Shown here in pieces: positions 38,388 to 50,670 of a stretch of 64,000 bases of DNA. The stretch is taken from positions 56,504,758-56,568,757 of the forward strand of contig OX485805.1 in NCBI GenBank assembly GCA_950295325.1. Direction: 5' to 3'. Each line of letters begins with the position of its first letter. Positions within the stretch are counted from its first letter, which is position 1. This DNA comes from Polytrichum commune (Eukaryota > Streptophyta > Polytrichopsida > Polytrichales > Polytrichaceae). A model generated the notes under the pieces. The model worked only from the letters and a program-made list of their open reading frames with translations. It was not told the DNA's origin and ran no database searches. Position numbers and translations under genes: made by a program.

Positions 38388-38887
38388 CTACCTAGTATTA
38401 TGCTCCCTTCCCACCTGACTTTAGCACGAAGTGGTTTTAGATTAAAACTTGGTGTTAGCTAGGTAGGGTTCACACTACCCTCTTTATCTAATGACGAGCC
38501 TATGTGGAAGGATGACCTGGTCACCTTGAAATTGGTTTACCACCTCCTCAGCCACCGAACGTGGTTATTGTTATTATAAATTCGGCACACTTTTTGGGCA
38601 CCTAAGAACACAATGGCAATGGCCCGGGATTGATTGCAGCAGGTTTTAGCTATCATGGGGCCAACTGGCATATTTACAAAAAAAAAAAATTATAAGAGCA
38701 ACTCTAAACGCATACCACGTGGGGAACCAAGGTAAAGTATTATCACCGAAATAGTAGGTCTGACACGAAAATTTTCCTCCGACCCTGAGTGCAGTGTGGA
38801 CATGTTAACCTCCAATGCGGCCTCTGAGTTTTAGGGTACCCCACCTGGTATTAGCTAGAGCTAGGTGGGAAGGGGCATTACTTAGAT
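38388..38887. mobile_element. ~500-bp element with inverted ends
   Basis: The left end (38388-38424) contains CCCTTCCCACCTGACTTTAGC. The right end, inverted (38850-38887), contains CCCTTCCCACCTAGCTCTAGC. Similarity is about 34 bp with mismatches and one gap. No clear target duplication. Probably an old MITE. Confidence 0.5.
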
Positions 38888-39089
38888 TTGTGATGTGATA
38901 TACCTCGATTAAAATATTTAATGTTGGATTATGCAAGAAAGTAAGACTAACCATATTTTGCTATACTTAGCATGTGAGCATATGGTATTTTGAGTCATAT
39001 AATTGCAAAGAAATAATTGAGTCAAACAATCCAAGAAACAATGGTGCATATGGGCTAGACAAACCCATGAAGGAATTGTGCACAAGAGT

Positions 39090-39415
39090 TAGATAGCTTC
39101 AACTAGGATTTAAAGACCTCCCTCTAGAAGATCTTTGTATTGGAGTTAGACACTCCAACTAATAGATATGAATAAGAGTTGGACAACTCCCAACATATGG
39201 ATGTTATTCATTGGAGCTAGACAACCCTCGACGAATAAATATAGTTGAAATTTGATAATTCCAACTAGAGAAATGGATAAATTAGTCAAGTTGGAATTAG
39301 GTGAGTTCCAACTAGAAGAATGGATGATTGGATCAAGTTGGAATTAGATTGTTCCAATTAGAAGAATGGATGACTACATCAAGTTGGAATTATACAGTTC
39401 CAACTAGAGGATTGT
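39090..39415. repeat. ~46-bp satellite whose units carry a hairpin
   Basis: About seven units with period 46-47 bp in the best-preserved part (39280-39415). Each unit contains AGTTGGAATTA, a few bases, then GTTCCAACTAGA, so each can fold on itself. Earlier units (39090-39280) have diverged but keep the paired GTTGGA/TCCAAC words. Confidence 0.8.
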
Positions 39416-39897
39416 GATTGAGCCAAAAGATAAGAAATAATCATTTGGTGAAATGATCTAGTATATAGATGAGGATCTTCCATTTAAATTTAGTAATACA
39501 TGAGACTTCTAAAAGTATCTCTTAGATACTATGGATGAAGATGGATAAGACTAGGAGTGCCTTTGGGTATAGGAGAGAACTCGAGAGGGAAGAGAGGATC
39601 ATCTATGGGTCTCTCCTATGGTCGGGTGGTTCGAGCTCATAGCAATCACAATATTGTGTTTAGGTTGTAAAGCTATTGTAATGTACAAAGTTTGGAAGTC
39701 CTCAATATCGGTGTCTCATGTGCATGCATGCTTGTATGATTCTTGTGTGAAAAGAGGATCGTGACGGTGAGGTTGTATTTGTGTGTGTTAGTGAATGTAT
39801 TTGGAGAAGCCATGATCAATCCTATAAAGTTTTGGAGATGATCTTGAATTGTCATAAGTTATCAAAGACTTTCGACATTGAGCCATAAAGGTCACAT

Positions 39898-40060
39898 AGG
39901 TCACTCTCAATTATGTGACCATTGAGTATAGAATAATTAACAAACTTTGAGCACAAAGTCCAATCTCATTTAAACAATTGTCTTGTTGGTGTTTGTTCTA
40001 GATTCTCCATCTAACCACCCACCACTCAAATTCAGGTGTTTCATAAAGGTAAGCAATTGT
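39898..40060. repeat. Dispersed repeat R1 copy
   Basis: Contains CAATTATGTGACCATTGAG and AAGTCCAATCTCATTTAAAC, then CACCCACCACTCAAATTCAG, all matching the R1 core. Confidence 0.7.
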
Positions 40061-41084
40061 ATTCATAAAGGTAGCAAGACTACCGTAGTATCGTTCTCCC
40101 TCTTTAGTATGGCACATTTGGGAGACACACAAAAATTGTATTATCGAGGTTTCGTCTTCTCATTAATATGACAAATGGCGTAAAGTTGTCATATTATTGA
40201 GGGAATACGAAAACATAAGTAATATGAGCTTAAAAATATATACAATGACTTTAAGCAATATAGATGGTATAAATTTAAACTTATGACTCCAAACAAATAC
40301 AAATATTCTCAAGAATTTTTGAAATAGGAGTCCAAAGATTTATGGTGTTGCCTACCCAAGTTAGCAACTATCATCTTATCTAAATTTCCTAGTAATTTCC
40401 TAAAACTAATATTTTCATTAACTTCAAAATATAAAGAGTTCTCTAATAAGAAATTGAACAATAATGATGCATGACGTTTAGCATCAAGATACCGGTGATA
40501 CTATATCACCCGCGTAGAAGGCAACATACTAGGTAGGAGGCCACTCTAACCCTAAGCATGTCCATTCTACATTAGTAACCCTAATTCTTATTAAGTTCCC
40601 AATGATAAGTGAAGTTCCCAAATAGTTCTCAAGTGAAAATAGATGTACATAACATGAATGAAAGGAATTTTAACAGTAACTACCTCGTTAATATGACAAA
40701 ACGGAGATTATAAATGTTGCATTATCAAGTATCGTAGTCGTATAAAAGAGGGAGTTTTGAACTAAAAACTTTGGTCTCGCAAAAAAGTTTTGTAATATCG
40801 AGGGTGTCATATAAACGAGTGTCATATTGATGAGGTTCAGCTGTACCTTTACCACATTTGCTATTTATAGGACATTACTTATTATTATTCATATTTTAGA
40901 TTTGGCAATCCCGGATTAAAGGGAAAATCATTTTTTCTCATGTATAATTTTTAACATCTCTAAAATACAATTTTCAAAAATTTCGGTTATTCATTTAAAA
41001 AAATTAATTGGTGCCGGCATGGTGAAGGTACTATAATATCTTATTCATTGTTGATTAGCATTTTATTTTTCTTATTAATGTTAA
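40061..41084. other. Intergenic; no gene
   Basis: Several scattered words such as ATATGACA and TGTCATATTA recur (for example 40166, 40188, 40692, 40826), but no unit or coding sequence can be defined. Confidence 0.4.
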
Positions 41085-41480
41085 TTTTGAACCTAAAATG
41101 ATTAACAAATTTTGAGCATGTAGTTCAAACTCTTTTAGACACATTGTTTTTTGGTGTCCGTTCTTAGATCCATGTCTAATTACACACCACTCAAAATTAG
41201 GCATTAGTGTAGGATGAATAATCAAATTAGGCTATGCAAATCTTAGCAAAAGGATGATTAGCAAATCTAAATTGAGATTGTAGTCATTTTTCTCATAAAG
41301 CTTGGAGCTCGTATGAATATCTTATCTTCATTAAAGTAATATCATAATAACTCTTGAACAATCATGTAGAAACCCCCCCCTTATGTTCATTGTTATACCT
41401 TCGATAAACATTAAGCATGGAGTCCAATCATTCAAGTAGATCTCTTTTTGTTGTGCTTCCTTAGATCCACACTTAACTTA
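41085..41480. repeat. Two adjoining dispersed repeat R1 copies
   Basis: The first core is at about 41085-41215. A second, longer copy follows at about 41205-41480. The second resembles 9139-9465 and includes C8 (41373-41380) before TTATGTTCATTGTTA. Confidence 0.7.
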
Positions 41481-41586
41481 AATATCAATGTAAATAAAAT
41501 AGGTAACCATACTTGACATCCTTACCATAGATCTATAGAGAAGTGCAATTTCAAACATTCATTTATTGGCTAATGATGCAATGGGG

Positions 41587-41589
<3 letters not shown>

Positions 41590-41638
<49 letters not shown>

Positions 41639-41709
41639 ATTTATATCTATTTATATCTATCTATCTATATATCTATCTATCTATCTATCTATCTATATAT
41701 ATATATATC
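41590..41709. repeat. TA and TATC microsatellites
   Basis: A (TA)n run of about 45 bp, then TATC/TTTATATC repeats, then TA again. The tyrosine/isoleucine-rich frames across it are artefacts. Confidence 0.95.
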
Positions 41710-42179
41710 GCTCTCCTTGGAAAGGGGAGCAAATCTTCTTTTGAAAGAGAATATGTGGGGTTCTAAGGAGCAATAAGGGGTTAATTAGACTAGCTTTCAT
41801 TACTTGTCATATTCTTTTTCATAAGATGTGAGTTTGTTGTACAATTTCATCTCATGTTATGTAGTAGTCAAGTATTTATGTGGGTCAGGTCCATCCATGT
41901 TTGCACGTTCCAATTATCTACAACTATGCATTAGCTTTTGGTTTACCATCATAACCAATACTAGTATTCTATATAGTGCTACTAATTGGAAAGCATATAT
42001 ATATTTTCATTCTTCATCATATGAGTTTTAAAGAAGGTACTCATTTCATCCCAACACACAAAGTCTAACCGGCCAGTAATCTTTACAAATTATTAAGGAA
42101 TGTGGAAAATTCATGAAAGAATAATGTATTTCATTGTAATGTTTGCACAAAAACTATTGTAGTCACACTTCTAACACTA

Positions 42180-42780
42180 TTTGCAAATGATACTCCCTTC
42201 ATGCGAGAGACATTCTACCGTGACCTCTTTGTACTTCGCCTTAAGGTCAAGTGCAAGGTGACTGTAGAAATCATTGTAGTACTTAATCTCACAAGTCTTG
42301 ATCACCTCCCAAGCCATCAAATTGCAATGTGAGGAAATTCATCACTGCATAAACAATCAAGTGCTTGGAGTTTGATCGTAAAATGCAAAGAAACAACTAT
42401 CACTAATGGGCCATGTTTTCCTCCATTGTCAGCCCCGCAATATGCTCATTACAATAGAAATATGAAGGATTAACATGAGTGTCATGTCGCCGTTCAACTT
42501 TTCCTTGATTATTTTTTTGTCATTACACTCTATTATAATGGGACCCATGCCAAACTTGTGATAAAAATAAAGGGAATTGTTACCAAGCACATATTGATGA
42601 GCAAATGTTACATGCCCATCTAATGTTACAATTATTAGATATAGTTGTAGGCTAATGGAGTCTATGTATGTGCACAAATAACAAATCCTCTAAATCCTCC
42701 TTTGCTTTTGCACGCCAATCATCTAGCTCAAGCTTCCCATTGATGTATCGAACTTCAAGAGCAATCTTCAAGAGGTAAGA
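42180..42780 (-). pseudogene. Possible decayed coding sequence, family unknown
   Basis: On the minus strand, short coding-like stretches appear in different frames. One at about 42710-42775 includes IALEVRYINGKLELDDWRAK and one at about 42185-42320 includes YYNDFYSHLALDLKAKYKEV. They are separated by stops. I cannot assign a family, and chance similarity to protein composition is not excluded. Confidence 0.3.
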
Positions 42781-45415
42781 GTAGAAGTATAAGTAAACTG
42801 TGACAAAATATGACAAAGTGGACATAAAATTTCTTCACACTTGGTGAGTTGCTCACGAATTGCACTTGCAAGGTTTCACAATTATGAATGTAGCTTGAGC
42901 TCCTTGCATGTGCAAATTACATCTCAAAGATTAAGACTCGTCAATCCTAGTTAAGCAATAATTCAATGATCATGCCACATTGGTTAGAGCTTCATATTTA
43001 GCATAACGTATTACATAGAGAGTGAATATAAAGTCAAATCTGACCACAATGAGTAGATTTTTGTGGCATAAATATTTGAGTCTAGTTCATTTATATGAGG
43101 TCAAAATTTTCAATTACTTGTTGTATACATGCATGTTTTTATTGGCATAATGCAAATGAAAAATGGTAATCCTAGATATGGTAACTTCTCAAACTATATG
43201 GATGTGTTATTTAACCCTTGACTCCAAACTTTATCTTTGAAAGCTTTGTCTTTAATATGAAATAACCTTCACTTTATAACCAAGTTGGATCAACCTTCAA
43301 CCTATACGATAATTTTAATGAGAATGATAATCTTCTATTTGCTAATGAATAATATGTTCATGTGGAGTCCAAAAGTTATGGAAAAATGGCTACATGCATA
43401 ATTTGGAATACAAATGGACAAGGAAACACACAATTAGTGCAAGTTGATCAATAAATTTAAGACGAGGCAAAAGACATTTTTTTCATGATATTTGGAGGTT
43501 ATACAAATATTTTATTTCAATGTCAAATTGAATGTCAAGAAGAGAGAATATTTACATATCCATATAGTGCTTAAGAATATGTTTCCTATCCAGATAAGTC
43601 ACTAGATTATGTCCATGTTACCTTCCACGTATATTGCCTACTTATGTGGCTTTGATGGAAATTATATTAGTTTATTAAATACCATAATTTATGGACGTGG
43701 TGTTTTTGGAAAGTGTCACAAATCGAAATAGGAAAAACTCCATTTATTATGGAAATAATCAAAAATTGATTCTTAGATTCAAAATCGTCCATATAGGATA
43801 ACATCACAAACCTTTGATCAAAATACAATCATCATCATTGACAACTGCAAAATCATTCGATGTATTTTATCTTTACTAGTATTGGAATTTATGTAGTTTC
43901 CACACATGATTCATGTAGCCAATGTAGAATGCCAATGGGTATTTTATTCATTGGACTTAACCAAATTGGATACACATTTCTCGAAACATGTACATAGGTC
44001 TCCATGGCTCTCTTTAGGAGGGGTGCAGATCCAAGGCTTTTGTCCACTTATGTTTCATATAGAGTTATTCATGTAGGCATTATCCCCAAATAGAAATGAG
44101 AGCATGTTTATCGTCCTTAGTAACTTTTATGTGAATCAAATTCTCAATTTTAGTGTGGCTTAGAAAACAATTTTATTAAATTATACCATAAGAATGTGTT
44201 ATAAGCATCTGCAATCAACATTTTATACATGGACTTTGGCATGTCAAAATGTTATAGAGCTCTATAAGATTGGTCTTTACCCCGACCTTTTTGCAATGAA
44301 ATTGAACCATTTATGAAACTTGAAACGATGTTCCCAATGATTTGCAAATTCTTACTTATTGAGATAACATCTATGCATACCGTACTAAGATAGTTGGTCC
44401 GGCATAGCTATGCCGGATAATTATTTAAAGTTTCAAAAGTCAGTCTGGCACTTCAAAATAACAATTTCAAGTTTCCAACATTCTATCTATGATCTTTTCT
44501 TTTTCTCAACTTTGGCTTGTTCCAACATATCCAATCACATTGCACATTATTATAGTAGTAAAATTTAGTATACAACCCCTTCCCATAAGGTATCCACAAC
44601 CCATGTGGGATATGTAAACTTGAGAGATGAAACTAGGTACAAGTCAACCAATTGTAATGATAATGTCAAACAATGTAAATTTGGAATAGGAGGGGAAAAA
44701 CTAATCATTCACAAAACATTAATCCAAAAAATATTTATAACAATGTGAAATCATGTTGCCTTTGCGAATAGGTTGTCTCTTTGCCGATGCAAATGACCTT
44801 GGGTCAAAATCAAATTCCAAAAACTTACAACTTTTGGTTATTCATCCATCTAGAAACCGCTTTGAAGAAATGAAAGAAAAAACACCATTCATGCATTCTA
44901 TTACCGTGGTAACAAAAAATCAAAACAGTGTGGAATGCCGATGAATTAGCATGGGGCAATATCAATATAGTTTTCTTGAAGCATAATCATGGTGTGAGGT
45001 TTGTTACAACCTCAATGAATTATTTGCAAAGTGATATCCACATCAATAAAACCATCTTCTAACTTACACATTCTTAAGAAGTTGGGAATGCGATCAAACA
45101 TTGTGGGCTGCACAAACCACAAGGAAGAATGTCACGTGGCTTCTGGTTTAGGGTTTTATCTAAATTCTAAGTTGGTGATAGGCTACAGATTTTTCTTAAT
45201 TATTGGAGCTAGGTTATGAGGGGAGGTGATACCATTGTAGATGTGTTAGTGATGGCATAGACTATGTTTGTGGCGTTTCATGCAGACTCGCCCAAGCCAT
45301 GTTGCTATACTAGTATTTTAGTTTTTTTGAAAAAAAATCTAAAAGTTTTTTTTCTCTCTCTCTTTCTTTCCAATTTTTTGTTCTTGAAAAAAATCAGTTT
45401 ATTATTTTGATGCAA
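42781..45415. other. AT-rich intergenic DNA; nothing firm
   Basis: Over 2.6 kb with no coding sequence I trust. A perfect 20-bp palindrome TCCGGCATAGCTATGCCGGA lies at 44398-44417. T- and CT-rich tracts occur near 45320-45365. Confidence 0.4.
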
Positions 45416-45660
45416 TTTGACCTCATGGAGCCAAAATTAAAATCAAAATTATGAAACCCCCTTGCGGAGATGGGAATGCATTTGAATATGGGGAGTGAGT
45501 GCAAGGAACACCAAATCTTGTGAATATGAGTGGATAATGCACTTGTAGGTTTGAGGTGCTAGTGGCTTCAATGACAAACCAATTGGACACATAACCACAC
45601 CCAATTCAACATATTGCTAGGCCACACTAGAGTTATCCTTTTTATTTGAGCGAAGTTTCA
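45416..45660. repeat. Decayed copy 1 of the rpl12 5' flank
   Basis: Aligns with 46440-46640 over words such as GATATGAGTGGATAATGC (here AATATGAGTGGATAATGC). Nearly every CpG of the gene-proximal copy is TpG or CpA here. Confidence 0.8.
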
Positions 45661-46073
45661 GATGGGAGTTGGTTGTTTTGCATGCCATACTTTCCATGTG
45701 TCAATAAGTGTTTGGTGCATGTTTGGAGTCGGTGTGGAGGTTTAAGTGAAGAACTTTCTATATCGGTTCATTGAGGGCCAAAACTTACTCGTTTTGGCAT
45801 GCCGAGAGGTGCTACAATGAGTCCGACCCCTAATGAGCTGATATAGAATGTTCTTCATTCAAACTTCCACACCAACTCCAAACATGCACCAAAAACTTGT
45901 TGAACACGGAGAGTTTTGTATGCAAACAACCAATTCCTCACAAAAACTACAATTGAAGAAAAGAATAACTGTATTGATTTGCAACCCCGTTTCCAATGTT
46001 CGCTTAAGCTCCAATTCCAATTTTCAAGGGAAAATTAGTGCACGTTTCCAAGTGGAATGGGATCCATAGTTTT

Positions 46074-46345
46074 ATCATCCAATGGTTTTTGCTGGCACAT
46101 GGAAGTGTGCCCCAAGAGTGACCCCCTTGATTAGAGACAATGAAAATGCACTTGAACATGCACAACAACCATGGGAATGCCAAATTAGGTGGATATGAAT
46201 GGATAATGTGCTTGTGGATTTGAAGTGCTCACAACTTCAACAACTCACATATTGGGTGCAAAAGCATACCCAATTATGCATCTTGCAGATTCACATTGTG
46301 TCGTCCCCCTATCTTGCGGTAGGTTGAACTCGAGTTTTTTGTTAT
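46074..46345. repeat. Decayed copy 2 of the rpl12 5' flank
   Basis: Aligns with 46412-46640: TTTATCATCNAGTGGTTTT-type start, GGTGGATATGAATGGATAAT in the middle and CACCCAATT/TGCATCTTGC at the end. Most CpG sites are again TpG or CpA. Confidence 0.8.
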
Positions 46346-46411
46346 TCCGATTTTCGGGGATAGAAATTAATACACACCTCCATGAGGGAGTCACTCATAT
46401 TTAAGAATTTT

Positions 46412-46747
46412 TATCATCTAGTGGTTTTCGCGCTAAAGAGAGTCACCTCAAAACCATTGATGGGAGATGGGAACGCAATCGAACATGGGGAGCGAGCGCG
46501 GGAACGCCGCAGCATGTGGATATGAGTGGATAATGCGCTTGTGGGTTTGAGGTGCTGGTGGCTTCGACGACACACGGATTGGGCGCAAAACCGCACCCAA
46601 TTCTGCATCTTGCGGGGCCACATTGAGTCGCACGCCCATTCCTGAGTTGGGTCGAGCTCGGATTCGCAATTTCGGTGTGAGTTTGTTCGTGGGTCGAGAC
46701 CGCCAAATTCCGCTTCACCCCACCCATCTCTCTCTCTCTTTCTATCC
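46412..46747 (+). promoter_or_regulatory. Promoter/5' leader of plastid rpl12, CpG-rich
   Basis: Gene-proximal member of the three related copies, and the only one that stays CpG-rich. It ends with a CT-rich stretch (TCTCTCTCTCTTTCTATCC) just before the start codon, a common plant 5' leader feature. The transcription start was not located. Confidence 0.55.
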
Positions 46748-47293
46748 ATGGCAGCAGCCATGGCGCAGGCGGCTCTCCCAGCGACCAAGCTCGGGGCCGC
46801 GAGCTCATCGATCCTGCGCACCAGTGAGACGCAAAAGATGGGCAGAGTGCAACTCGCAAGACTCCCAATCCGCAACAGGTCAGTGGCCGTTCGCGCACTC
46901 GTGGCGGACCCCATTGTGGAGGAATTGGTGGAGAAGGTGAAGAAATTGACGTTGGAGCAAGCGAGAAGCTTCGTGAAGGAGCTCGAGGAGCAGCTGGGAG
47001 TGACGGCCGCCTCGTACGCGCCCTCCGCACCTGCGGCAGGTGGCGCGGCACCCGAGGCTGCAGCTGCGGTGGAGGAGAAGACGGAGTTCGATGTCTACCT
47101 GGACGACGTTCCCGCGTCGGCCAGGATTGCAGTCATTAAGGTGGTGCGAACCTTGACGTCGTTGGGGTTGAAGGAAGCTAAGGACATGATCGAGGGGTTG
47201 CCCAAGAAGGTAAAGGAGGGCATCGCCAAGGAGGAGTCCGAGGAGGCTGTCAAGGCTTTGGAAGCTGCCGGGGCCAAGTGCAGCGTCAAGTAA
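46748..47293 (+). CDS. RPL12: Plastid ribosomal protein bL12 (L7/L12), nuclear encoded
   Basis: Single exon, 181 residues. Residues 1 to about 50 are an Ala/Ser/Thr/Arg-rich chloroplast transit peptide. The mature protein starts near [20 protein letters not shown], the N-terminal dimerisation and L10-binding helix. An Ala/Pro hinge follows (about residues 82-102), then the C-terminal domain [28 protein letters not shown] and [20 protein letters not shown], which recruits translation factors to the plastid ribosome. Length and layout are standard, and the stop is TAA at 47291. It is much GC-richer than its surroundings. A polyadenylation-like AATAAA lies at 47693. The 202-codon frame on the other strand is a shadow of this gene. 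Confidence 0.98.
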   Translation: MAAAMAQAALPATKLGAASSSILRTSETQKMGRVQLARLPIRNRSVAVRALVADPIVEELVEKVKKLTLEQARSFVKELEEQLGVTAASYAPSAPAAGGAAPEAAAAVEEKTEFDVYLDDVPASARIAVIKVVRTLTSLGLKEAKDMIEGLPKKVKEGIAKEESEEAVKALEAAGAKCSVK

Positions 47294-47829
47294 ACTGAAC
47301 CCCAATACCGAATTTCATCACACGCTTGGGTTCGTAGGTAGGTCATCGAAATTCCATGAGGCAATCAATCAATACCTCCGAGTGTTGATGATGTTGGTGG
47401 TTATGGTGGATAGGGTTTTAGGATAACCCCCGTCCCCTTTCTCCCATGGTGATAGGATGTGTAGTAGGCAGGCGGATAAGAAGTTGATGATGTTTTAGGT
47501 TTTACTCTGTAGAGGCCATACTTGTCGATTTCACATGTCACATTCTTCGCAATGCTAAGAGCAGGATGAGTGGTGGCCCCCCGAGTGTACTCTCCTAGCT
47601 ATTCTAAAGAATTTAGCATTTTTGTACGCACAAATTTACGGTGTCCATGCCTAATTCCTGCTTTCTCACTCTCTCTCTTGGGCCATTGCTGCAATAAAAT
47701 GTTTCCATTGGCAAGGTTTCTGGCATCTGGCTACCGATTGATGTGGCGAATTTTGCTCCGGATAAGGTTTGGGGTTAGGGAGGCCTGTGTTGCAGGGTTT
47801 GGGACTTTAGGGTTACCTTCGGACAAAGG
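47294..47829. other. 3' untranslated and downstream region of rpl12
   Basis: No second gene recognised. The frame at 47570-47887 lies in the probable 3' region and has no known domain. Confidence 0.5.
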
Positions 47830-47927
47830 TTTGAGTGATGGTGACGTTCCTAGTTCTTACAATTGTGTGGGTCAATGGTTTGAGTGATGGCGACATACCT
47901 AGTTCTTACAATTGTGTGGGTAAGGTT
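47830..47927. repeat. 49-bp tandem duplication
   Basis: Two adjacent copies starting TTTGAGTGATGGTGACGTTC and TTTGAGTGATGGCGACATAC, offset 49 bp. Confidence 0.9.
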
Positions 47928-48535
47928 CTACTCAAAAGTCTTGTAAGATATGCTCTTGCATTTTCTCGTAGAGACCTTGAACCTGATGTGGATGATGGCT
48001 TAGAATGGCATGGTGACAAACTATTGTGTTGGAATTGATAGGCGATGGTATAACTCATGCTTTCATGTGGATAAGTTTGTGATGAGTGAAGCCAGAGAGA
48101 GACTGAGTTACAAGTTGTCAGCCTTTAGGTTGTGTTCTCTCTATAGATTGTTATCCTCTATGTGTCGAGAATTTGTTTTGAATGAGTGCCTCCGATGATA
48201 GTAACAACCAAGTCTGTCACCATTCTGATTAATGGTTTGTTTGTTTCATAATCGATGAGATAACGGCCCACTCAAAGCTCCCTCTGGCTTAGGTTTTGCA
48301 TCTATCTGTAGAAGCTTGAACCTAACTTGCAACTCTCTCCTGGCTGTGATAACGAATCTGTAAGTTCTGATGCTGATATTGCTGTGAATTTAGCACCTTA
48401 TGTGGATAAGGTTTGTGATAATTTTACCAAGAGTTTTGGGGGATGCTTATTATATTTATCCCCTTTATGTGTTGATCAATTGTACTCTAAACTTGGGGTG
48501 ACAATGAGTATATTGTTGCTGATGACGTTGAAACC

Positions 48536-48870
48536 TGAATCTGCAGCTGAACCTGAATGTGAAATTTAAACTCTATCCTGAACATTTTGTATGTTAGCTG
48601 GGATAAGAACACTGCTCCTGAATCTGTAGCTGAATCTGAATCTTCATCTTGAGTTTTTTGAATGTGCAAAGTGATGGATGTCAAACTGCAGCTGAATCTA
48701 AATACGTACATCGAGTGAACCTGGGTTCTGGACACAAATGTTGAATCTGTAGCTGAATCTGTATTTTTATGTTGACTTTCTTGTATCTGTGAAGTTAGAA
48801 TAAGAACACAAATCCTGAGCCTGTAGCTGAATTTGAATCTTTGTTGGGGATTTCTTGTATGTAAGCAGCT
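48536..48870. repeat. Degenerate tandem repeat based on CTGAATCTGTAGCTGAATCT
   Basis: Four or five recurrences (about 48536, 48618, 48695, 48743, 48820) with variable spacing. Each has the core word GTAGCTGAATCTGAATCTT or a close relative. Translation gives no sustained frame. Confidence 0.75.
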
Positions 48871-50203
48871 GGGGTTAACCTCTTAATACTTTTGGAGCCC
48901 GAATTGGTCCTCTCGTATGTAAGGAATTTTGATAAATGTACAATGTGAATATAGATTGTGATGTGACTTTTTGGTAGACAGTGATAGCTTGTTGTCTTGC
49001 AAGGTTATTCTTGTTGACACCCACACAAAGTAACTTGAAAAGAGTTTGATGAACAATTCTTATAATCTAGTATTAAGAGAGATACACGGCTATTATAAAC
49101 ATGCTAGAAGCATTTCATTGTTAAGGACATGCAAATCATTGCAAAATCAGGGTAAACCTGGACAACAAAACCCAAAACACCACAAAATGTGTTCAATTCA
49201 GGTACTATACAGGTCAAGTGCTCACTAAGCAGAAACCAGATTAGTCATCAACATTCCGGAGCTTGAGATCTTTTGGGTCTGCAAATTGGAAACCATAGAA
49301 CATTTTGGTAAAGTATCAATAAACAATTTGGGTATTTTCAAATTGTGCTTAGAATCAGAATGACAAAAGAGAGGCAATCATTGTGGGCAAGCAGAACATC
49401 TAACCAACAAGAATCCCAATCAAATGAGCTCTGTTAATAAGGTTGTATGATTGGTCAAAAATTGCAACCTATAGCCAAGAATCTCACCTTGCAAAGACTA
49501 GAAAGACTTGAAAATAAAGAAAACAAACAAACAAGAGGGAATATTGAGTATCGTTATTTGGAAAGACTCCAATATGGGTTGAATAAAAACTTTCCTATCA
49601 TGCAGATACTGGACGAAGGTTGGTATACTATACATTTTATTTGGCACACTATTCATCATCGACTAATGTGAATGATCTTGCAATCACTAGGTGGTAGCTA
49701 GAGAAGGTGGCATGGGCCATTAAGGCCATTCAAATTAACATGGCACGTCAATGTTGATGCCACACTACATCATATATGCAATGTACTAAGAATAATAGAT
49801 CTAAAACAACTTAAATATCTATAATTTACGTTTGTGAGTGCATTCAATTTTACAAACATGCGGATAGACAATGTGACATGTGAATTTAGAATGTAGGCAA
49901 AGCTACATAAAACTTCATGTGATTTTGACATATATTGTATTGCATCAACTCATTCAAGTCTTGTCAATAGTGCACCCGATTCATTCATGTCGTTTAGATG
50001 AAACAAACTCTTTCATAAATTTTGTCCACCAATTCACAATCACTCTTGTTTAGAAAGTAAGGCAACACAATTGGTCTTGGAAAGCATTTACATATATCCG
50101 ACAAGATAGATGTAAAGCTCTAAATACAATTCTGAGACAAAAAGAAGAAAAGAAAGAAAGAAAAAGTTATATAATAGGAAGCTAAACTCTATGTGTATAT
50201 ATG
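48871..50203. other. Intergenic; no gene
   Basis: AT-rich. The frames at 49046-49228 and 49447-49671 are unrecognised and have no splice context. Confidence 0.4.
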
Positions 50204-50275
50204 GGTGTGTGTGTGTGTGCGCGTGCGCGTGTGCGTGTGTGTATATATATATATATATATCTACAGAGAGAGAGA
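50204..50275. repeat. GT/GC/TA and GA microsatellite
   Basis: Alternating purine-pyrimidine tract: (GT)n, then GCGTGCGCGTGTGCGTGT, then (AT)n, followed by (GA)n. It is long enough to favour Z-DNA formation in principle. Confidence 0.9.
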
Positions 50276-50369
50276 AATTACATCAAATGAATCTAATGTT
50301 TTTCCTTTAAATTAAAACTCAAATTTTCTCTTCTCTAAGGTCTTAAAGGGGTCTTAAAGGGGTCCTCAC

Positions 50370-50670
50370 TAACCAACTTCTCCTACAATACTAAACTCTA
50401 CAACATGATTAGCGAATCCAAATCAAGGTTGAATGTTGCACCCATTATCCTTGTGAGTTTTGGAGCTCATACAATTACCTTCATTATCAAAGGGAAGATT
50501 TTCTTTCTTCTTTAATGTTTATATAAATCCCCCAAATTATGTTGATTATTGAACTTATAGTACTCAATAATGTGCGAGCATGTAGGTTGTATAATCTCTT
50601 TTAAACACATGTCTTTTTGGTCTATGCCCTTAGATCCACACTTGGTTAGACACCACTTCAATAGATAGAT
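50370..50670. repeat. Dispersed repeat R1, long copy
   Basis: Shares CTAACCAACTTCTCCTA-type start, ATGATTAGCGAATCCAAATC, and the core AAATTATGTTGATTATTGA with TTAGATCCACAC, all also seen at 9139-9465 and 41205-41480. Confidence 0.7.

Noticed and set aside
39090-39415. CRISPR-like short repeats
   Set aside because: The repeats are contiguous, diverged satellite units without unique spacers.
41543-41776. Open frames giving repeated Tyr-Ile
   Set aside because: They are translations of the TA/TATC microsatellite.
46443-47051. 202-codon open frame opposite rpl12
   Set aside because: It is antisense to a certain gene with GC-rich codons, which keep the other strand open. The product is low-complexity Arg/Pro/Ser with no known domain.
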